A stretch of 58,724 bases of DNA, taken from an uncultured Methanomicrobiales archaeon. Lineage in GTDB: Archaea; Halobacteriota; Methanomicrobia; Methanomicrobiales; Methanospirillaceae. Numbering within the stretch: the stretch's first letter is position 1; every line of letters begins with the position of its first letter. The notes beneath the pieces are model-generated. The model worked only from the letters and a program-made list of their open reading frames with translations. It was not told the DNA's origin and searched no databases. Both the position numbers and the translations under genes were made by a program. Shown here piece after piece: positions 35,105 through 44,052 of this stretch. The DNA is taken from positions 1 through 58,724 of the forward strand of contig CAILCG010000012.1 of NCBI GenBank assembly GCA_903832665.1, in the 5' to 3' direction.

Positions 35105-36367
35105 ATGAAACCCGGCATCGTTTTCCTGGCAACCGGCGCTGTTCTGGTGTTTTGTATTCTCGTAGCCGGATGCACCCAGAATCTGTCCGGTTATATTCCA
35201 TCTCCCGGTACCTCGGGTAATCCGGTTATCGATGCAAATAACCGGTTCTCGTTTGATCTGTACTCCCAGCTTGCAGGCGATGCGGCCAACAAAGACCAGA
35301 ACCTCTTCTTTTCCCCGTGGAGCATATCTTCTGCAATGGCGGTGACGTACGAAGGGGCCCGGAACAAAACCGCTGGTAAAATCAGGAATGTCTTCCATTT
35401 CCCGGAAAACCGCATCGTGCTTCGCGATGGTTACGCGGGTCTGAATTCAGGATTAAACCCGAACAACCCTGCCTATACCCTGCGAACGGCAAATGCGCTA
35501 TGGGCAGAAAAATCCTGGCCCTTCCTGCCGGAATATTCCCGGGTTGCCCTGAAATCCTATGGTGCCCATGCTGAAAACCTGGATTTTGTCCATGATGCTG
35601 AGGGATCGCGCAATGCGATCAACTCCTGGGTTGGGGAAAAAACCGATGAAAAAATTTCCCATCTCGTTTCGCCGGGAGAGATCACTCCCGTTACCAGACT
35701 GATCATCACGAATGGAATTTTTTTCAGGGGAACATGGGCGAAACAGTTTGATCAGAACAAGACTGCGGACCAGGCATTCAGCCTCCCCTCCGGGGGGACG
35801 ATTCCCGTCCGGATGATGGCCCGGAATGACAGAAATGCATTTTTCCGGTACGGAGAGACCGACCGGGTCCAGGTCCTTGAGATGCCGTACGTCAACGGAA
35901 CCGGAACCCCGTTGTCGATGTTCATTCTCCTCCCCCGGGAAAAGAACCTGGACCGGCTCGAACGCTCGCTGGATGCCCGGAAATTTTATGAGCTGAAGAG
36001 ATCCCTCTCAAAACAGCTCGTTATGGTTTATATTCCGAAATTCCGGCTTGAAACCCGATATGATCTGTCACAAAATCTTGCTGAAATGGGTATGCCCGCT
36101 GCGTTCAGTCCATCAGCAGATCTTTCGGGCATGGATGGCACGCAGGACCTGATGATTGACAAGATAATTCATAACGCCTATATCGATATCAACGAGGAGG
36201 GGACCGAAGCTGCCGGTGCCACGTATGTCAAGATTGTCCTGAAGGGCGACAGCCAGCCACCCCAGCCCCCGGAATTCCGTGCGGATCATCCCTTTATTTT
36301 TATTATCCAGGATACGGAAAGCGGAAATATCCTTTTCACGGGACGCGTTGCGAATCCGAATGGATAA
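35105..36367 (+). CDS. Serpin-family protease inhibitor, lipoprotein
   Basis: A 420-aa protein with a lipoprotein signal (VFCILVAGC, lipid on the Cys), then a full serpin. RFSFDLYSQLA opens the fold, NLFFSPWSISSAMAVTYEGA is the shutter, and the C-terminus has FRADHPFIFIIQD. The reactive loop hinge EEGTEAAGAT (P17-P8) has small residues, as in inhibitory serpins. Counting on, P1 is predicted to be Lys (IVLK-GDS), so it may target trypsin- or Lys-specific proteases outside the cell. The Pro-rich stretch QPPQPPEF after P1' is unusual. Serpins are rare in archaea, so ancient transfer is likely. Monocistronic. Confidence 0.92.
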   Translation: MKPGIVFLATGAVLVFCILVAGCTQNLSGYIPSPGTSGNPVIDANNRFSFDLYSQLAGDAANKDQNLFFSPWSISSAMAVTYEGARNKTAGKIRNVFHFPENRIVLRDGYAGLNSGLNPNNPAYTLRTANALWAEKSWPFLPEYSRVALKSYGAHAENLDFVHDAEGSRNAINSWVGEKTDEKISHLVSPGEITPVTRLIITNGIFFRGTWAKQFDQNKTADQAFSLPSGGTIPVRMMARNDRNAFFRYGETDRVQVLEMPYVNGTGTPLSMFILLPREKNLDRLERSLDARKFYELKRSLSKQLVMVYIPKFRLETRYDLSQNLAEMGMPAAFSPSADLSGMDGTQDLMIDKIIHNAYIDINEEGTEAAGATYVKIVLKGDSQPPQPPEFRADHPFIFIIQDTESGNILFTGRVANPNG

Positions 36368-36527
36368 GAAATGGGGCGGGCCCGGCGCCGGATAACTTGT
36401 TCGGGATTTATCGGTACCGGGGGACGTCCACTCGGCGGAAGCGGGGCGCCGGGAGTGTCAAATCAAATCACATTCCCCTACATTTTTTCCGGGAGAAATA
36501 ATCCCTCCCAAATGAATTACGGCAGAT

Positions 36528-36540
36528 TTTTTTATGTAAT
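36528..36540 (+). promoter_or_regulatory. TATA-like box of the MntA/HepT pair
   Basis: TTTTTTATGTAAT lies about 24-36 nt before ATG 36564. Spacing fits a leaderless transcript. Confidence 0.35.
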
Positions 36541-36563
36541 TGAACGTTCAATTCGTGTATTAC

Positions 36564-36863
36564 ATGGCCGGACCGGATATCTACCAGCTCGTATCTTCAA
36601 AAAAGGACGAGATTGCTGCGCTCGCAGCACGATACGGTGCTTCTCATATCCGTGTTTTCGGCTCGGTTGCGCGCCATACGGCCGGTGAGGACAGCGATAT
36701 CGATTTTCTCGTTGAGCTTGAACCTGGCCGGACATTGTTCGATCTCGGCGGCCTTTCTTTTGACCTGGAGAAATTGCTCGGAAAACATGTTGATGTCTGT
36801 ACGGTGAACCTTCTCCGGGATCAGGTGCGGAGCCGGATTCTTGCTGAGGCTGTCCCTCTATGA
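36564..36863 (+). CDS. mntA: MntA-type minimal nucleotidyltransferase (antitoxin)
   Basis: A 99-aa MNT-domain protein. The active site is GSVARHTAGEDSDIDFLVE, with the Gly-Ser and the Asp-X-Asp pair intact, and a third acidic strand is at VDVCTV. Such proteins AMPylate and silence the HepT RNase toxin. The start at ATG 36564 fits the TATA box and the family length. Its stop overlaps the hepT start by ATGA. Confidence 0.85.
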   Translation: MAGPDIYQLVSSKKDEIAALAARYGASHIRVFGSVARHTAGEDSDIDFLVELEPGRTLFDLGGLSFDLEKLLGKHVDVCTVNLLRDQVRSRILAEAVPL

Positions 36864-37190
36864 GAGACGATATGCTCCGTTTTTCGGATATGGCTGAAGC
36901 AATCTGCCAGATCGAAAAATATGCTGTGGAGGGTTAAGCGGGGATTTGAAACCAGTGAACTGGTTCAGGTCTGGATTGTGCACCATCTCCAGGTGCTGGG
37001 AGAAGCCGCACGTGGCGTGTCGGAAGCCTCGCAAAAGGATTATCCCGGTATTCCCTGGAGCAAGATCATCGGGTTCCGGAATATTCTTGTCCATCACTAT
37101 TTTGCAATCAATCCCGAAGAAATCTGGCGGGTAGTCATAACAGATATCCCACCGCTGAAGAAAGAAATTGAGCGGATTTTAAAAAAATAA
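36860..37190 (+). pseudogene. hepT: HepT (DUF86) RNase toxin, frameshifted
   Basis: ATG 36860 gives MRDDMLRFSDMAEAICQIEK, the standard HepT start, then YAVEG and a TAA at about 36935. Removing one T from GGTTAAG (36932-36938) restores GKRGFETSELVQVWIVHHLQ and the rest of the protein to 37190. The HEPN active site RNILVHHY (R-X4-H-X-Y) is retained downstream of the break. The toxin is therefore probably inactive by a one-base insertion, while its antitoxin mntA is whole. A sequencing error cannot be excluded. Confidence 0.75.
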
Positions 37191-37233
37191 TTTCAGATTA
37201 AACCGGGCTCTTTCATTCCCGCTGAGGCCCCAA

Positions 37234-38298
37234 TCACTGCTCCACCATTGCCGGCACCTGCCAGTCACTGTTGAAGATCGACTCCAGCCGGTCGAGGATT
37301 GGTTTCTCCGCGACTAGGATGCCCAGTTCGCGGTTCTGGTTGAGCGAAACCGTGCCGAGATTCTCCGAGCCGAGGAACGCGAGCTGCTCCGGCGTCCCGT
37401 AATCTGCCAGCACCATCTTTGCGTGTATGTAGAGCGAGGCGATCGACTTGGCCTGGGCACCGTTCGCGTTCAGGGTCTTGAGCGCGGGTGCATTCTTGTT
37501 GGGCGTGCCATCGAGATCGGCTGCGATCACCCGCACTGCAACCCCGCGTTTCGACGCCGCCACGAGCGCATTGATACTCTCCTTATCATTGATCTCTTCG
37601 TTGTACACGTCAAGCGTCTTGGTCGCATGATTGATCACGCCAAGGATCTTTTCCCGGGAATTGACCGGGCTCCAGACAAGCGTCGGGACCACGGGCGTGA
37701 TGTTCCGGTACGCCCAGTCCGCCTCGAAGGCATTCGCCACTTCCCGCACTTCCGTCAGGTTGGTGGTGAGGATCCCAAAGTCCCGGGTCGTGGCAAAGTA
37801 ACCCGGCTCCAGGTTAAACGTCATGATGAGCGAGGCAGTGCCGTCCGTAGTAAGGGTCTTCTGGTGCGTGACCGTGAAGACCGGGGAAGCCGGCTCTGTC
37901 TGGATTCCGGCACGCGAGAGGTTCGCGACCGCACCGAAGTTCGGGTTCGTCTCGTTCATGGAGGCAAACGAGGCATTATTGTACAGCACCCGGATCGCGA
38001 CGCTCCGGTTCTGCGCCGCAATAAGGGCCGCGACAAAGTCAGGGTCGGTGATCTCGTAGATGGTGAGCGTGATATTTTTGCGGGCCCCGGCTATCGTGGA
38101 GAGGACCAGGGTCTTGCCGTCATCGGGTTCAACCACGAGCGTGTGAACCGCCCGAACGAGGGCGGTCTCCCCGTTCAGGGTTGGTGCCGCGGTGACCGGG
38201 CCGGGGGTGACCGGCAGTGTCTGGGTATTCGGGCTGAGGCATCCCGCAGCGAGCAGTACCAGGAGCAGGACGATGAGCGTGATCGGGAGATATCGCAT
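37234..38298 (-). CDS. Phospholipase D-like lipoprotein
   Basis: 354 aa. A lipoprotein signal (LIVLLLVLLAAGC) and Thr/Pro linker are followed by two PLD domains. The first HKD-like motif is HQKTLTTDGTASLIMTFNL, the second HAKMVLADYGTPEQLAFLGS with LGTVSLNQNRELG after it. Both His-Lys-Asp triads are present, so phosphodiesterase activity (nuclease or lipase) outside the cell is plausible. Members with this layout include Nuc-like endonucleases and cardiolipin synthase relatives. The substrate is open. It starts at ATG 38296-38298. Confidence 0.85.
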   Translation of the reverse strand: MRYLPITLIVLLLVLLAAGCLSPNTQTLPVTPGPVTAAPTLNGETALVRAVHTLVVEPDDGKTLVLSTIAGARKNITLTIYEITDPDFVAALIAAQNRSVAIRVLYNNASFASMNETNPNFGAVANLSRAGIQTEPASPVFTVTHQKTLTTDGTASLIMTFNLEPGYFATTRDFGILTTNLTEVREVANAFEADWAYRNITPVVPTLVWSPVNSREKILGVINHATKTLDVYNEEINDKESINALVAASKRGVAVRVIAADLDGTPNKNAPALKTLNANGAQAKSIASLYIHAKMVLADYGTPEQLAFLGSENLGTVSLNQNRELGILVAEKPILDRLESIFNSDWQVPAMVEQ

Positions 38299-38521
38299 AC
38301 CGAAGGATGGGCCATGCCGATATTTATTCCTCCCGTGATGGTTTCACGGGCACATGGGGGATGCCGTTTCTCCCGGGTTGCTCACGGAAACGTTACCCGG
38401 CCCGGATGAAACGAGTGACGGAGAAGAAGGAGGGGAGAAGAGGAGAAGAATACTGAGAAGAATGGGAAGGAGGTGAAGAGGGAAGTGGACCGGCCGGGTT
38501 ATGTTTTACCGGGCAACCGGT

Positions 38522-39361
38522 TCACGCGTTATTGATGGTGATGGAGGCGAGCTGGAAATCCTTCAGGTAATCGTACTTAACGAAATTATCCCCATCCGTG
38601 ATCCAGGCGAACGTGTACACGTGGTGCGGGGTGATCACCGATTTTTTGGTATAGGCGACCGGGTAGTACTTCGTGCCCCGGGTCATTGTGACATCATAAA
38701 GCGACGTCAGGGTGTTCCCGCTGGCGAAGAACTGGTAGTTCCCCACGTACGTGGGAGCATATCCGGTCATATCCGGATAATTCTGTTCGAACTGTTTCTG
38801 GCTCCACTCGTTCGTCGGGTTGATCGTCACCATCCCGTTCAGGCCGTCAAAGAAATCAGCAGTAAAGGCGACGAGTTTTATTTTCCCATCGGCGCTCGTG
38901 AATGTAACGATCCGCCGCTCTTTCTTCAGGTCATCGTCATCGTAAAAATTGAACGGCCCGACCAGCCGGGTCTCGTTCCGGTAGCAGATTTTGTACGCGC
39001 TCGAACCCGGCTCGAGCGTGTTGGCGCAGAAGTACGGGGTATAGGTTGACCTGTTGCTATTCCAGGCCGGCGGGATATCGATACTGAAGTCGCTGTCGGT
39101 ATACCGGACGAATTTGATCCTGCCCGGATCCGTTGCATCCGCTTCAGGGACCGGTGTTGTCTTCACGACAGCAACCGTAGCCCGGGTTGTCGGCACGGTT
39201 GTGGGGGTCGTGACCGGCGTGGCATTCGTAGTGGCCGGGACTGAATTTTCGGGCGGGACGGTCGCGTTGACCTGGGGAGCCGGCGCCTGGCTTGTGCATC
39301 CTGCCACAACGATGATGCCCACGCAGAGAAGCATGAGAAGAATTCCTGAATACAATTTCAT
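38522..39361 (-). CDS. Lipoprotein with Thr/Pro linker, unknown domain
   Basis: The true start is ATG 39361 (MKLYSGILLMLLCVGIIVVA, then GC lipobox). The upstream open frame is not coding, since it overlaps the gene at 39373. A long Thr/Pro/Val linker, typical of Methanoregula-like surface proteins, precedes a domain of about 190 aa. That domain has FSIDIPPAWNSNR and HHVYTFAWITDGDNF and resembles PsbP/MOG1-like beta sandwiches seen in many lipoproteins. Function unknown. It follows the zinc-ribbon membrane gene by 11 nt, so it is in the same operon. Confidence 0.75.
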   Translation of the reverse strand: MKLYSGILLMLLCVGIIVVAGCTSQAPAPQVNATVPPENSVPATTNATPVTTPTTVPTTRATVAVVKTTPVPEADATDPGRIKFVRYTDSDFSIDIPPAWNSNRSTYTPYFCANTLEPGSSAYKICYRNETRLVGPFNFYDDDDLKKERRIVTFTSADGKIKLVAFTADFFDGLNGMVTINPTNEWSQKQFEQNYPDMTGYAPTYVGNYQFFASGNTLTSLYDVTMTRGTKYYPVAYTKKSVITPHHVYTFAWITDGDNFVKYDYLKDFQLASITINNA

Positions 39362-39372
39362 TTTTTTACACC

Positions 39373-39903
39373 TCACCTTGTCATCCACAGGTCCACAACC
39401 GGGAAAAATTTGCCCAGGTACTCCATTCCCGGCATTCCCGTGGCGAGATGGAACAGCACAATGAGGACCAGCAGTCCCAGCTCTGCCCAGAGGAAGTAAC
39501 TCTTGCCGGCACCCCCCCGTTGGTACTGGTTGATCCGCCAGGACGAAAAGACTCCCTCGCATGCAGCAGCGATCCAGATCCCGAAAAAGAGCAGGGTATG
39601 GTACTGGGACCCCCCGAGGTTGCCGAACGAGACAAGCAGGAACGCGATAAAAAATCCCACGCCCCGGAGCGTGTCGCCGTTATAGAATTGTGCGAGTCCC
39701 ACGGCCGTGACTGCCAGCACGACCGAGATGTAGATCCGCCGGAGCCCGATCACAAATGTTTTGGGCGTGTAGTTCGAGGGGGCATCCAGCTGGTCCTGGT
39801 CGGGCAGCCGCTTGTGGCAGGCCCGGCAGAAGTATTCGTCGTACGTGACCATTGCATTGCAGAATGGGCAGTGTCTCCCGATCTGCTCCTTCCTGCTGCC
39901 CAT
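39373..39903 (-). CDS. Zinc-ribbon membrane protein, 176 aa
   Basis: The N-terminal zinc ribbon CPFCNAMVTYDEYFCRAC has four Cys in two CX2C pairs. Four hydrophobic segments follow (YISVVLAVTAVGLAQFYNG, GVGFFIAFLLVSF, LLFFGIWIAAACEG, LWAELGLLVLIVLF). The topology suggests a cytoplasmic ribbon on a small membrane anchor. The AQFYNGDTLRGV segment resembles the TM2/NINE-type GQFYNGQ motif. Function unknown. It is cotranscribed with the following lipoprotein and possibly with the coiled-coil gene upstream. Confidence 0.75.
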   Translation of the reverse strand: MGSRKEQIGRHCPFCNAMVTYDEYFCRACHKRLPDQDQLDAPSNYTPKTFVIGLRRIYISVVLAVTAVGLAQFYNGDTLRGVGFFIAFLLVSFGNLGGSQYHTLLFFGIWIAAACEGVFSSWRINQYQRGGAGKSYFLWAELGLLVLIVLFHLATGMPGMEYLGKFFPVVDLWMTR

Positions 39904-39959
39904 TGTTGAACTATCCTGTTGATGAGAATATAGAGTTTATGTTGACGATGCCGGGATTC

Positions 39960-40379
39960 CTACTGCTGGGCCGGGCGGAGCCGGTATCCGACCAAGTCCC
40001 CGCGATCGCAGACGGGATGCGGGTTCTCCATCCGGGCAAAGACGAACTCGAAGGCTTCCTGCTCCACCACGTCCCTTCCGCTCTTTGTGCAGAACTGTTC
40101 GAAGGCCTCGAACATGGCATTGCAGGGAACACGGGCTGACGGATCTGCGAGCAGCACTTCTTCGTGGAATCTCCAGATGCTCTCGAACTCGAGATCGTCT
40201 TCCATCAGCGGCTTGACGATCCCTTCATCGAGTTCCAGGCTCGCGATCTGTTCCTGCGACGCGTCTTTGAGATCCTGGTAGTAATCCGTAACTACCACGA
40301 GCCCCTGGCGGAGGTCGTTGAGTTCCTGCTCAAGGTTCTTGATCTTCTGCCCCTTTTCCGTTGGTCCTGGTGGTTCCAT
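39960..40379 (-). CDS. Hypothetical protein with coiled coil and winged-helix-like end
   Basis: 139 aa. Residues about 10-50 form a heptad-patterned coiled coil (IKNLEQELNDLRQGLVVVTD). After an acidic link, the last about 60 residues (CNAMFEAFEQFCTKSGRDVV, FVFARMENPHPVC, GYRLRP) resemble the winged-helix domain found at the C-terminus of phage/D5-like primases. That is a weak resemblance only. It lies 82 nt after hypF and 57 nt before the zinc-ribbon gene, on the same strand. Confidence 0.55.
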   Translation of the reverse strand: MEPPGPTEKGQKIKNLEQELNDLRQGLVVVTDYYQDLKDASQEQIASLELDEGIVKPLMEDDLEFESIWRFHEEVLLADPSARVPCNAMFEAFEQFCTKSGRDVVEQEAFEFVFARMENPHPVCDRGDLVGYRLRPAQQ

Positions 40380-40461
40380 CGCAGCTACTTCCTTTGTTTA
40401 TGCCTCCCCACGGATAAAATGTCCGAAGAAAAAGCGGGGTGGGGGGAAGTGGGGCAGGCGG

Positions 40462-42690
40462 TTACCTTCGTGCAAGCAGTTTTCCGGCATAGATGCACTG
40501 CCCGAACGAGACGCAGCCGTCTCCCGGCGGGTACTCCGCATTGATGACGCATTCGAGACCTGCTGCCGCAATCTCGCTCCGGATCGTCTCGCGGATCGCA
40601 TGGTTGATCGCCACCCCGCCACTGATGGCAATCATCTGCATGCCATCCCGTTCCGCAGCCCGGATGGCGAGGGTGGCGATCCCCCGCGAGAGATTGTACT
40701 GGAACGAGGCGGCGATGTCCCGCACCGCCCGGCGATCTCCCCGGGCTTCCTGCTGCCGGGCAAGGGCCGTTGCCATGAGCTCGCGGGTTGAGAGAATGTC
40801 GCAGCCGTCCCGGGTGCCATACATGAGTTCCCACGGCTCGGCCTTCCCGCCGTACGCCGCCGATTCGAGTTTCATGGCAGGCTCGCCATCGTACGTCTTC
40901 TCCCGGCAGATGCCCAGCAGGGCCGAAGCGGCATCGAGTACCCGGCCGGTGCTGCTGGTCGCGGTCACATTGAACCCCGAGGCCACCTGTTTCCTCATCA
41001 CGCCGAGCTCGATGTCCGACCATCCGCGTTCCGCGAGGAGTGCGAGAATTTTTTCGTCCGGCAGGATCCCATAGAGCATCCGCTCGGGAAACTTCGTGGC
41101 CAGATCCCCGCCGGGCATGGGCACCGGTTCGAGATGGGCCACCCGCTTAAGATCCGGCACCTGCCCCGAGAATATTTCCCCGCCCCAGACGGTCCCGTCA
41201 TCGCCGTACCCGACGCCATCGATCGCGATGCCGATGCCGGGCTCCGTGGTCGCGGCCGCAATATGGGCCCGGTGGTGCTGCACCGGGATTAATTCCAGTT
41301 CGTGCTCAGCCGCCAGCTCGCGGGCGAACCGCGTGGAGAGGAACTGCGGGTGGAGGTCGTGGGCGATCACCTCGAACTCCGCCCCCAGAACCCGCTGGAG
41401 GTTCCGGACCGTCTCCTGGAGATATTCGAGCGTAGCCGGGTTCCGCACATTGCCCACGTGGGGCGACGTGACGGCAAACCCGTTCCGGTAGATGGTCGCG
41501 TTCGCGTTCAGCTCCGGGCCGACTGCAAGGATACAGCGCTTACCGAGATCGATGGCGGTCCGCTTCGGTGCAATCCCCCGCGAGAGCCGGATGATGTAGC
41601 CATCCCGCATCACCGAGTCATCGCACCGGTTCACGATCGTCCGGTTGTGGGCCAGGAAGAACTCCACGTCCCGGTTCAGCTTTGCCATGGCCTGGTCAAT
41701 CGCCGTGATCATCGGGTAGCCCGGCATGTTGGCGCTCGTCATGATGAGGAGCGGGTTTTTCAGGTACGAGAAGAGGAGGTGGTGGAGCCCCGTGTAGGGA
41801 AGCATGCAGCCGATCGTATGGACATTGCTGATCGTTGCATGGGCCGTGGGATCGCGTTTCGTCAGGACCACGATCGGGTGGACCGGGCTCGCGAGCAGTT
41901 CGCGATCCTGCTCCGAAACATCGGCCAGGAGATCGAGATAGTCCGGCCGCACCATGCAGGCAAACGGCTGCTCGTTCCGGCCGAGCCGGCTCTTGAGTTC
42001 TCCCGCCGAGTTCTCGATGCAGGCCAGGTGGAATCCGCCCGCCCCCCGGATCGCGAGGATCTTTCCCGCGTCGAGCAGTTCTGCTGCTTCTTTCACCGGA
42101 TCGCAGCAGTCCACCTTACGGCCTTCCGTATCAAAGAGTTCGACTTTGGGCCCGCAGACCGGGCAGGCGATCGTCTGGGCATGGTGGCGCCGGGAGTGCG
42201 GGTCGTTATATTCCGCTGCGCAGGCCGGGCACATCGGGAACTCGTCCATCGAAGTGCGTTCGCGATCGTAGGGGATCGTATTGATGATGCTGTACCGGGG
42301 CCCACAATTCACGCAGGAGGTGGCCCAGTAATTTTCGTACCGGCCCCCGGGGGAAAAAATATCTGTGACACATTCATTGCAGCACGCGATGTCGGGCGGG
42401 ATCATGCCGCTGAATGAACCGGTGGCGCTCGGGAGAATAAAAAAACCGCCCGGAATTTCTCTGGCTGTGTCAGAGACCGTGACCGAATCGATCCGCGAGA
42501 GCGGGGGTCCGCGGGTCAGTGCGGCCAGGAATTCCTCAAACCGCGCTCCCCGCGCAAAAATCTCCACTTCGCTGCCGAGATTTTGTACCGTCCCGGCAAT
42601 CTTAAGCGTCGTAGCCTGGGCGTATACGAACGGGCGGAACCCGACTCCCTGCACAATGCCGCATACCGTGATCTTGCCCGTCTTTTGCAT
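40462..42690 (-). CDS. hypF: Carbamoyltransferase HypF, [NiFe]-hydrogenase maturation
   Basis: 742 aa. An acylphosphatase domain (GIVQGVGFRPFVYAQA) is followed by two CX2C-X18-CX2C zinc fingers (CCNECVTDIF to CVNCGP, and CPACAAEY to CPVCGP). A YrdC-like carbamoyl-AMP domain (LLDAGKILAIRGAGGFHLAC) and a C-terminal Kae1/TobZ-like domain (HHRAHIAAATTEPG, ISGGVAINHAI) come next. It makes the carbamoyl group for HypE on the way to the cyanide ligands of hydrogenase. The start is ATG 42690. An AT-rich palindrome-like promoter at 42723 is shared with the divergent regulator. All domains look intact. Confidence 0.95.
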   Translation of the reverse strand: MQKTGKITVCGIVQGVGFRPFVYAQATTLKIAGTVQNLGSEVEIFARGARFEEFLAALTRGPPLSRIDSVTVSDTAREIPGGFFILPSATGSFSGMIPPDIACCNECVTDIFSPGGRYENYWATSCVNCGPRYSIINTIPYDRERTSMDEFPMCPACAAEYNDPHSRRHHAQTIACPVCGPKVELFDTEGRKVDCCDPVKEAAELLDAGKILAIRGAGGFHLACIENSAGELKSRLGRNEQPFACMVRPDYLDLLADVSEQDRELLASPVHPIVVLTKRDPTAHATISNVHTIGCMLPYTGLHHLLFSYLKNPLLIMTSANMPGYPMITAIDQAMAKLNRDVEFFLAHNRTIVNRCDDSVMRDGYIIRLSRGIAPKRTAIDLGKRCILAVGPELNANATIYRNGFAVTSPHVGNVRNPATLEYLQETVRNLQRVLGAEFEVIAHDLHPQFLSTRFARELAAEHELELIPVQHHRAHIAAATTEPGIGIAIDGVGYGDDGTVWGGEIFSGQVPDLKRVAHLEPVPMPGGDLATKFPERMLYGILPDEKILALLAERGWSDIELGVMRKQVASGFNVTATSSTGRVLDAASALLGICREKTYDGEPAMKLESAAYGGKAEPWELMYGTRDGCDILSTRELMATALARQQEARGDRRAVRDIAASFQYNLSRGIATLAIRAAERDGMQMIAISGGVAINHAIRETIRSEIAAAGLECVINAEYPPGDGCVSFGQCIYAGKLLARR

Positions 42691-42722
42691 GGATGTCCGC
42701 AAAAACTTATTGAATCGTATGA

Positions 42723-42736
42723 CGATATAATTATAG
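42723..42736. promoter_or_regulatory. Shared divergent TATA region, hypF / regulator
   Basis: CGATATAATTATAG reads as a TATA box on both strands. It is about 35 nt from the hypF ATG and about 15-24 nt from the GTG of the regulator, so it could serve either direction. Confidence 0.4.
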
Positions 42737-42746
42737 GGATTTTACC

Positions 42747-43259
42747 GTGCCGGGCCATATTCGAATCGTAAACGATCCAGTGGAACTCGTTCCACTCCTG
42801 ATGACGTTCAATGATCCATCTTTTAAAAAGGTCTATGAACTCCTCAATAAATCATGGCTGACTGAAGACGAAATAAAGGCCCACCTGGGCGGGGAGAGCG
42901 TGGAGGTCTGTCTCCAGCTGCTCAAGAAAGGCAACCTGGTCGAAGAGCAGTGGCGCATGCCCAAACCCGGTTCGAAACCCGAGAAGGAGTTCCGCGCCAC
43001 CTACAATAAGTTCCGGGCAAACTTCCAGTGCAATCTCTCCGACCTCGCCGACATCATCTACATCTCGCTCTCCAATGACGGGAATCTCCGGGAAGTCGTG
43101 GACAATATCGAAGGCGAACTGACGAAAGGCAACAGCTCGATCAATGAACTCTCCCGGAAATTCGGCGTGAGCCCTGTCTTTGTCAAGGGCATCGCAAAAC
43201 GGATTCCCCACATGGATGTCAAAGGGCAGGGACTGGTGCTGCTTGACACTGGGCGCTAA
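42747..43259 (+). CDS. Winged-helix transcriptional regulator (ArsR-like)
   Basis: 170 aa, starting GTG 42747. The N-terminal half is a winged helix (FKKVYELLNKSWLTEDEIKA, GESVEVCLQLLKKGNLVEEQ). A middle segment, KFRANFQCNLSDLADIIYISLS, and a second helix-turn-helix-like part (INELSRKFGVSPVFVKGIAK) follow. Close in style to ArsR-type regulators of Methanomicrobiales, target unknown. It overlaps the next gene by 17 nt and is the first of three overlapping genes with the helicase, so it may control that operon or hypF. Confidence 0.75.
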   Translation: MPGHIRIVNDPVELVPLLMTFNDPSFKKVYELLNKSWLTEDEIKAHLGGESVEVCLQLLKKGNLVEEQWRMPKPGSKPEKEFRATYNKFRANFQCNLSDLADIIYISLSNDGNLREVVDNIEGELTKGNSSINELSRKFGVSPVFVKGIAKRIPHMDVKGQGLVLLDTGR

Positions 43260-44052
43260 AGATCCTCTTTACTCTATTCTGCGCAGCAAACGCGAAGTCT
43301 CGCGCCTCCAGATTCTCGTGGAGATCGCCGAGCACCAGCCTGCCGTCCGGCAGCAGGAGATTGCCGAGAAAATGGGCGTCACCCCGCAGGCAATCTCGGA
43401 ATATATCCGCGAACTGGTAGACGAAGGCATGGTCTCGGCCAGCGGCCGGGGCAATTACGAAGTAACGAAGTCTGGCATCGAGTGGGTGCTGGCCAATGCC
43501 GAGTCGCTGGAATCGTACGCCCGGCATATCCGGCGCGACATCATCCAGCAGGTCTCGGTCTGGGCGGCGATCGCGGCGGAGAACCTGTACACGGGCGACG
43601 AGGTCGGCGTGTACATGAAGGACGGTTTTCTCTATGCCGGCAAAGCCCCGCTGGCCGCGACCGGCACGGTCGTGGCAGATGCAAAGAAGGGCCATGACGT
43701 GGGCGTGGCACGGCTTAACGGGATCATCGAGCACAAGGAAGGCATGATCCATGTCTGCAAGGTGCCCCGGATCCAGCACGGGGGCTCGAAGAAAGTCAAG
43801 CGGGCCGAGCTGCTGGCGGTCACGGGAGCGGCCGGCATGGTGGCGGCTGTTGGTCTCGAAGCGTATATCGCGCTCGAAGCCGCGGGCCGGAAACCCGATA
43901 TGTTCTTTGGTGCCCGCGAGGGAGTCATCGAGGCGGCCTTTCACGGGATCGACTGTGCGATTGTGATCGTGGACGAGGAGTTCACGGATTTCTTAAAACG
44001 ACTGGAGAGCGTGGAGCTCGGCTACGTGATCCACGACCTGATTGCGCCATGA
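43243..44052 (+). CDS. MarR-like regulator with ligand-type domain (COG1497-like)
   Basis: About 269 aa. I place the start at TTG 43243 (LTLGAKDPLYSILRSKREVS), since upstream codons translate the other gene's frame. The N-terminal winged helix has VRQQEIAEKMGVTPQAISEY and GMVSASGRGNYEVTKSGIEW. The C-terminal about 170 aa contain GVYMKDGFLYAG, GAAGMVAAVGLEAYIALEAA and a final GYVIHDLI, seen in a methanogen-specific regulator family. The ligand is unknown. It overlaps the helicase start by 4 nt, so the two are translationally coupled. Confidence 0.75.
   Translation: MTLGAKDPLYSILRSKREVSRLQILVEIAEHQPAVRQQEIAEKMGVTPQAISEYIRELVDEGMVSASGRGNYEVTKSGIEWVLANAESLESYARHIRRDIIQQVSVWAAIAAENLYTGDEVGVYMKDGFLYAGKAPLAATGTVVADAKKGHDVGVARLNGIIEHKEGMIHVCKVPRIQHGGSKKVKRAELLAVTGAAGMVAAVGLEAYIALEAAGRKPDMFFGAREGVIEAAFHGIDCAIVIVDEEFTDFLKRLESVELGYVIHDLIAP

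Noticed and set aside
37423-38409. 328-aa Arg/His-rich ORF opposite the phospholipase-D-like gene
   Set aside because: Antisense shadow of a GC-rich gene. Its composition (many Arg, His, Asp) is typical of such shadows, while the minus strand encodes a clear lipoprotein.
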